Shown: in pieces, positions 42,375-43,874 of the stretch
Layout: every line of letters starts with the position of its first letter
Numbering within the stretch: the first letter of the stretch is position 1
Source of the DNA: DATEHQ01 sp035279525
GTDB taxonomy: Bacteria; Chloroflexota; Dormibacteria; Dormibacterales; Dormibacteraceae
Reading direction: 5' to 3'
DNA length: 43,874 bases
Assembly: GCA_035279525.1 (NCBI GenBank)
Contig: DATEHQ010000194.1
Span: forward strand, 1 to 43,874
The notes under the pieces: generated by a model
The model's input: the letters and a program-made list of their open reading frames with translations, nothing else
Told to the model about the DNA's origin: nothing
Database searches by the model: none
Made by a program: the position numbers and the translations under genes

Positions 42375-43175
42375 GTGCTCGAACCGTTCGAGCTGCTCCA
42401 CGAATCGGACGGACCCCGCTACGAGATACCTGACGAGCTGAGTCGCATCTACGGACCGTTGGGGTTCGGCACCAAAGCGCTGTACGCGAACTTCGTGACC
42501 TCGCTCGATGGGGTGGCCACCCTGGGGTCGACGCCATCGGCCGGGTCGGTGCTCAGCGGGCGGTATCCGGCCGACAGGTTCGTGATGGGCCTGCTCCGGG
42601 CGTGCGCCGATGCGGTGCTTCTCGGGGCCGGCACGCTTCGCGCCACGCCAAATCACCTCTGGACGGCGGGACATGTGTGTCCGGACTACGCGCCCAGCTT
42701 CGCCGCGCTGCGCAAACTGCTCGGCCGCCGCCCGGATCCGCGGCTGGTCGTTGTGACCGCGAGCGGCAATCTCGACGTCGACCATCGCGCGATCGTCGCC
42801 GGGGCGACCGTTGTGACCACCGCCAGGGGCGCGCACGCGCTGCGCTCGCGACTTCCAGCGTCGTGCGACCTGGTGGTGGTCGGCGACGGCGATGACGTCG
42901 ACCTGTCCCAGGTCATGCGGCAGATGCGCGAGCGCGGCCATGATGTGGTGCTGACCGAAGGCGGCCCTCACCTGGTGGGTGAGCTGGTCGACAGGAACTT
43001 GCTGGAGGAGGTGTTCCTGACGATCTCGCCGGTGCTGGCCGGTCGCGATGTCGAGCCGAGGCTGGGCATGATCGCCGGCACCGAGCTGCTGCCCGGCCGC
43101 GGTGTGTGGACCCGCCTGGCCGGTGCGCGCCGGCACGGCGACTACCTGTTCCTGAGGTACGGACTCAGGGGCTGA
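42375..43175 (+). CDS. RibD C-terminal-like (pyrimidine/dihydrofolate-type) reductase
   Basis: 266 residues from GTG 42375, 3 bases after folE. A single reductase domain of the RibD_C/DHFR-like superfamily without the deaminase part: NFVTSLDGVATLG, MGLLRACADAVLLGAGTLRA, DPRLVVVTASGNLD, VVLTEGGPHLVGEL and LTISPVLAGRD. These bind NADPH. Related mycobacterial proteins (Rv2671 group) can reduce dihydrofolate. Coupling to folE hints at a pterin or folate reduction role, but riboflavin-type reduction is equally possible from sequence. Confidence 0.85.
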   Translation: MLEPFELLHESDGPRYEIPDELSRIYGPLGFGTKALYANFVTSLDGVATLGSTPSAGSVLSGRYPADRFVMGLLRACADAVLLGAGTLRATPNHLWTAGHVCPDYAPSFAALRKLLGRRPDPRLVVVTASGNLDVDHRAIVAGATVVTTARGAHALRSRLPASCDLVVVGDGDDVDLSQVMRQMRERGHDVVLTEGGPHLVGELVDRNLLEEVFLTISPVLAGRDVEPRLGMIAGTELLPGRGVWTRLAGARRHGDYLFLRYGLRG

Positions 43176-43223
43176 GGCAAGGCCCGAGAGAATCGATCGG
43201 TCGAAGGTCCAGCGGCCTGGCCG

Positions 43224-43874
43224 CTACGCGCAGGAATCCGCGCCCAGCTTCAGCGGCGCGGACTGGGCGGCGGCCGGCGTCCTCGTCACGACGAAGATCG
43301 CCGCCGATTTCGCACCCGTGGGCAGCTGCAGGTTCAGCACCTGCGCGGGCTCACCGATCTTGAAGCCCTTCGCGGTGTCCTTGTGCGTCAAGAGCGTGGT
43401 CGGCGCGGCGCCCGTGCACCTGTCGAAGTACATGACGTCGTAGGAGTACGCGCCCGTATAGGTCGTGGTGAAGATGACGCCTACATCGACCGAGCAGGGA
43501 CCGTTGATGGTGCAGCTGGTGTCCTTGTCGCCTGTGAACGGACAGGGCGTGTCCGAGGTGCAGAACTGAACGCTCTGCACCTGTCCCGCTGACGCCGGGG
43601 CGACCGCCGGCACGTCGTGTATCGCCACCGACGACGGGCTGGGGCTGGCGTGCGGCGACGACTTCGCGCTCGGCGAGGTCGCGGGGTTCCCACCACCTGA
43701 GGTTCCACCACGCAGCTTCGAGATCAGGAAGATGCTCCCGATGCCGAGCAGGAGGATGACGACGACGGCCGCCGCCGCCGGCACGAGCCAGGCGGGCCGC
43801 TCGCTCGGGATGGCGATCGAGGGGCGTCGCGGAGCGGGCGGCTTGCGAGCCGGCGGAGCCACGGGACGCTCCAC
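43224..43874 (-). CDS. Single-pass membrane protein, Pro-rich N-terminus (5' end may lie outside window)
   Basis: Frame open from the right edge to TAG at 43224; 216 residues visible. The first codon at the edge is GTG, so the gene may begin there or further right. A basic, proline-rich cytoplasmic part (VAPPARKPPAPRRP) is followed by one helix at about 31-52, a Gly/Ser/Pro linker to about 90, and an extracytoplasmic domain with paired cysteines (QFCTSDTPCPFTGDKDTSC, NGPCSVDVG, DRCTGA, C-terminal DSCA). No family recognised. It faces the RibD-like gene tail to tail with 48 bases between. Confidence 0.7.
   Translation of the reverse strand: MERPVAPPARKPPAPRRPSIAIPSERPAWLVPAAAAVVVILLLGIGSIFLISKLRGGTSGGGNPATSPSAKSSPHASPSPSSVAIHDVPAVAPASAGQVQSVQFCTSDTPCPFTGDKDTSCTINGPCSVDVGVIFTTTYTGAYSYDVMYFDRCTGAAPTTLLTHKDTAKGFKIGEPAQVLNLQLPTGAKSAAIFVVTRTPAAAQSAPLKLGADSCA

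Noticed and set aside
43211..43225. AGCGG-CCTGG-CCGCT hairpin between the RibD-like gene and the last gene
   Set aside because: Only a 5-bp stem, overlapping a stop codon and lacking a T-run; not enough for a terminator call.

Overview
This is a single, gene-dense window from a high-G+C bacterial chromosome. By eye it is about two-thirds G+C, starts are often GTG or TTG, and neighbouring genes commonly overlap by 4 bases (ATGA/GTGA). The gene set points to a Gram-positive-type terrabacterium: an OpcA-dependent glucose-6-phosphate dehydrogenase cluster, Pro/Ala/Ser/Thr-rich lipoprotein and membrane-protein linkers, an AMIN-like membrane protein, a short 6-phosphogluconate dehydrogenase and a transaldolase/phosphoglucose-isomerase fusion. 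My best guess is Candidatus Dormibacterota or a nearby Chloroflexota/Actinomycetota lineage. That is inference; no rRNA gene is present to settle it. I see no insertion sequence, integrase, CRISPR array or prophage, and no gene-free stretch longer than about 135 bases.

Layout. (1) Positions 1-13416, minus strand: an almost complete respiratory complex I operon, nuoA-B-C-D-E-F-G-H-I-J-K-L-M-N, with nuoN running off the left edge. (2) 13535-17438: an OsmC-family protein divergent from a UbiE-like methyltransferase, then a TrmI-type tRNA m1A58 methyltransferase, malate dehydrogenase and a DinB-like/TPR protein. (3) 17540-25717: two sets of AAA+ ATPase plus VWA-type proteins. The first is a fused magnesium-chelatase I/D-like protein, a small lipoprotein, a chelatase-I-like ATPase and a SnoaL-like protein. 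The second is MoxR, DUF58 and a membrane transglutaminase. An M3 oligopeptidase follows. (4) 27569-38030: the whole pentose phosphate pathway in one run: tkt, tal-pgi, gnd, zwf, opcA, pgl, rpe, rpiA. (5) 38063-43874: a lipoprotein, tRNA-Ser(GGA), a small unknown protein, a VOC/glyoxalase-like protein, an ECF sigma factor with a membrane AMIN-like partner, GTP cyclohydrolase I with a RibD-like reductase, and a partial membrane protein.

How it fits together. Complex I re-oxidises NADH. The pentose phosphate operon makes NADPH (zwf) and, judging from an acidic residue in Gnd, probably NADH; it also supplies ribose phosphate and erythrose phosphate, and the Pgi half of the fusion returns fructose-6-phosphate to the oxidative branch. 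Malate dehydrogenase links to the TCA cycle. FolE and the RibD-like reductase belong to GTP-derived pterin or flavin chemistry.

The most unusual signals are these. First, TANNNT (-10-like) hexamers lie 6-9 bases before the start codons of several first-in-operon genes, which suggests widespread leaderless mRNAs; one pair is interlocked and divergent. Second, the chelatase-like ATPases carry an identically spaced four-cysteine insert but have no chelatase large subunit nearby, and they sit next to a MoxR-DUF58-transglutaminase set. Third, NuoL has Ala143 where the key antiporter-site glutamate is normally found.
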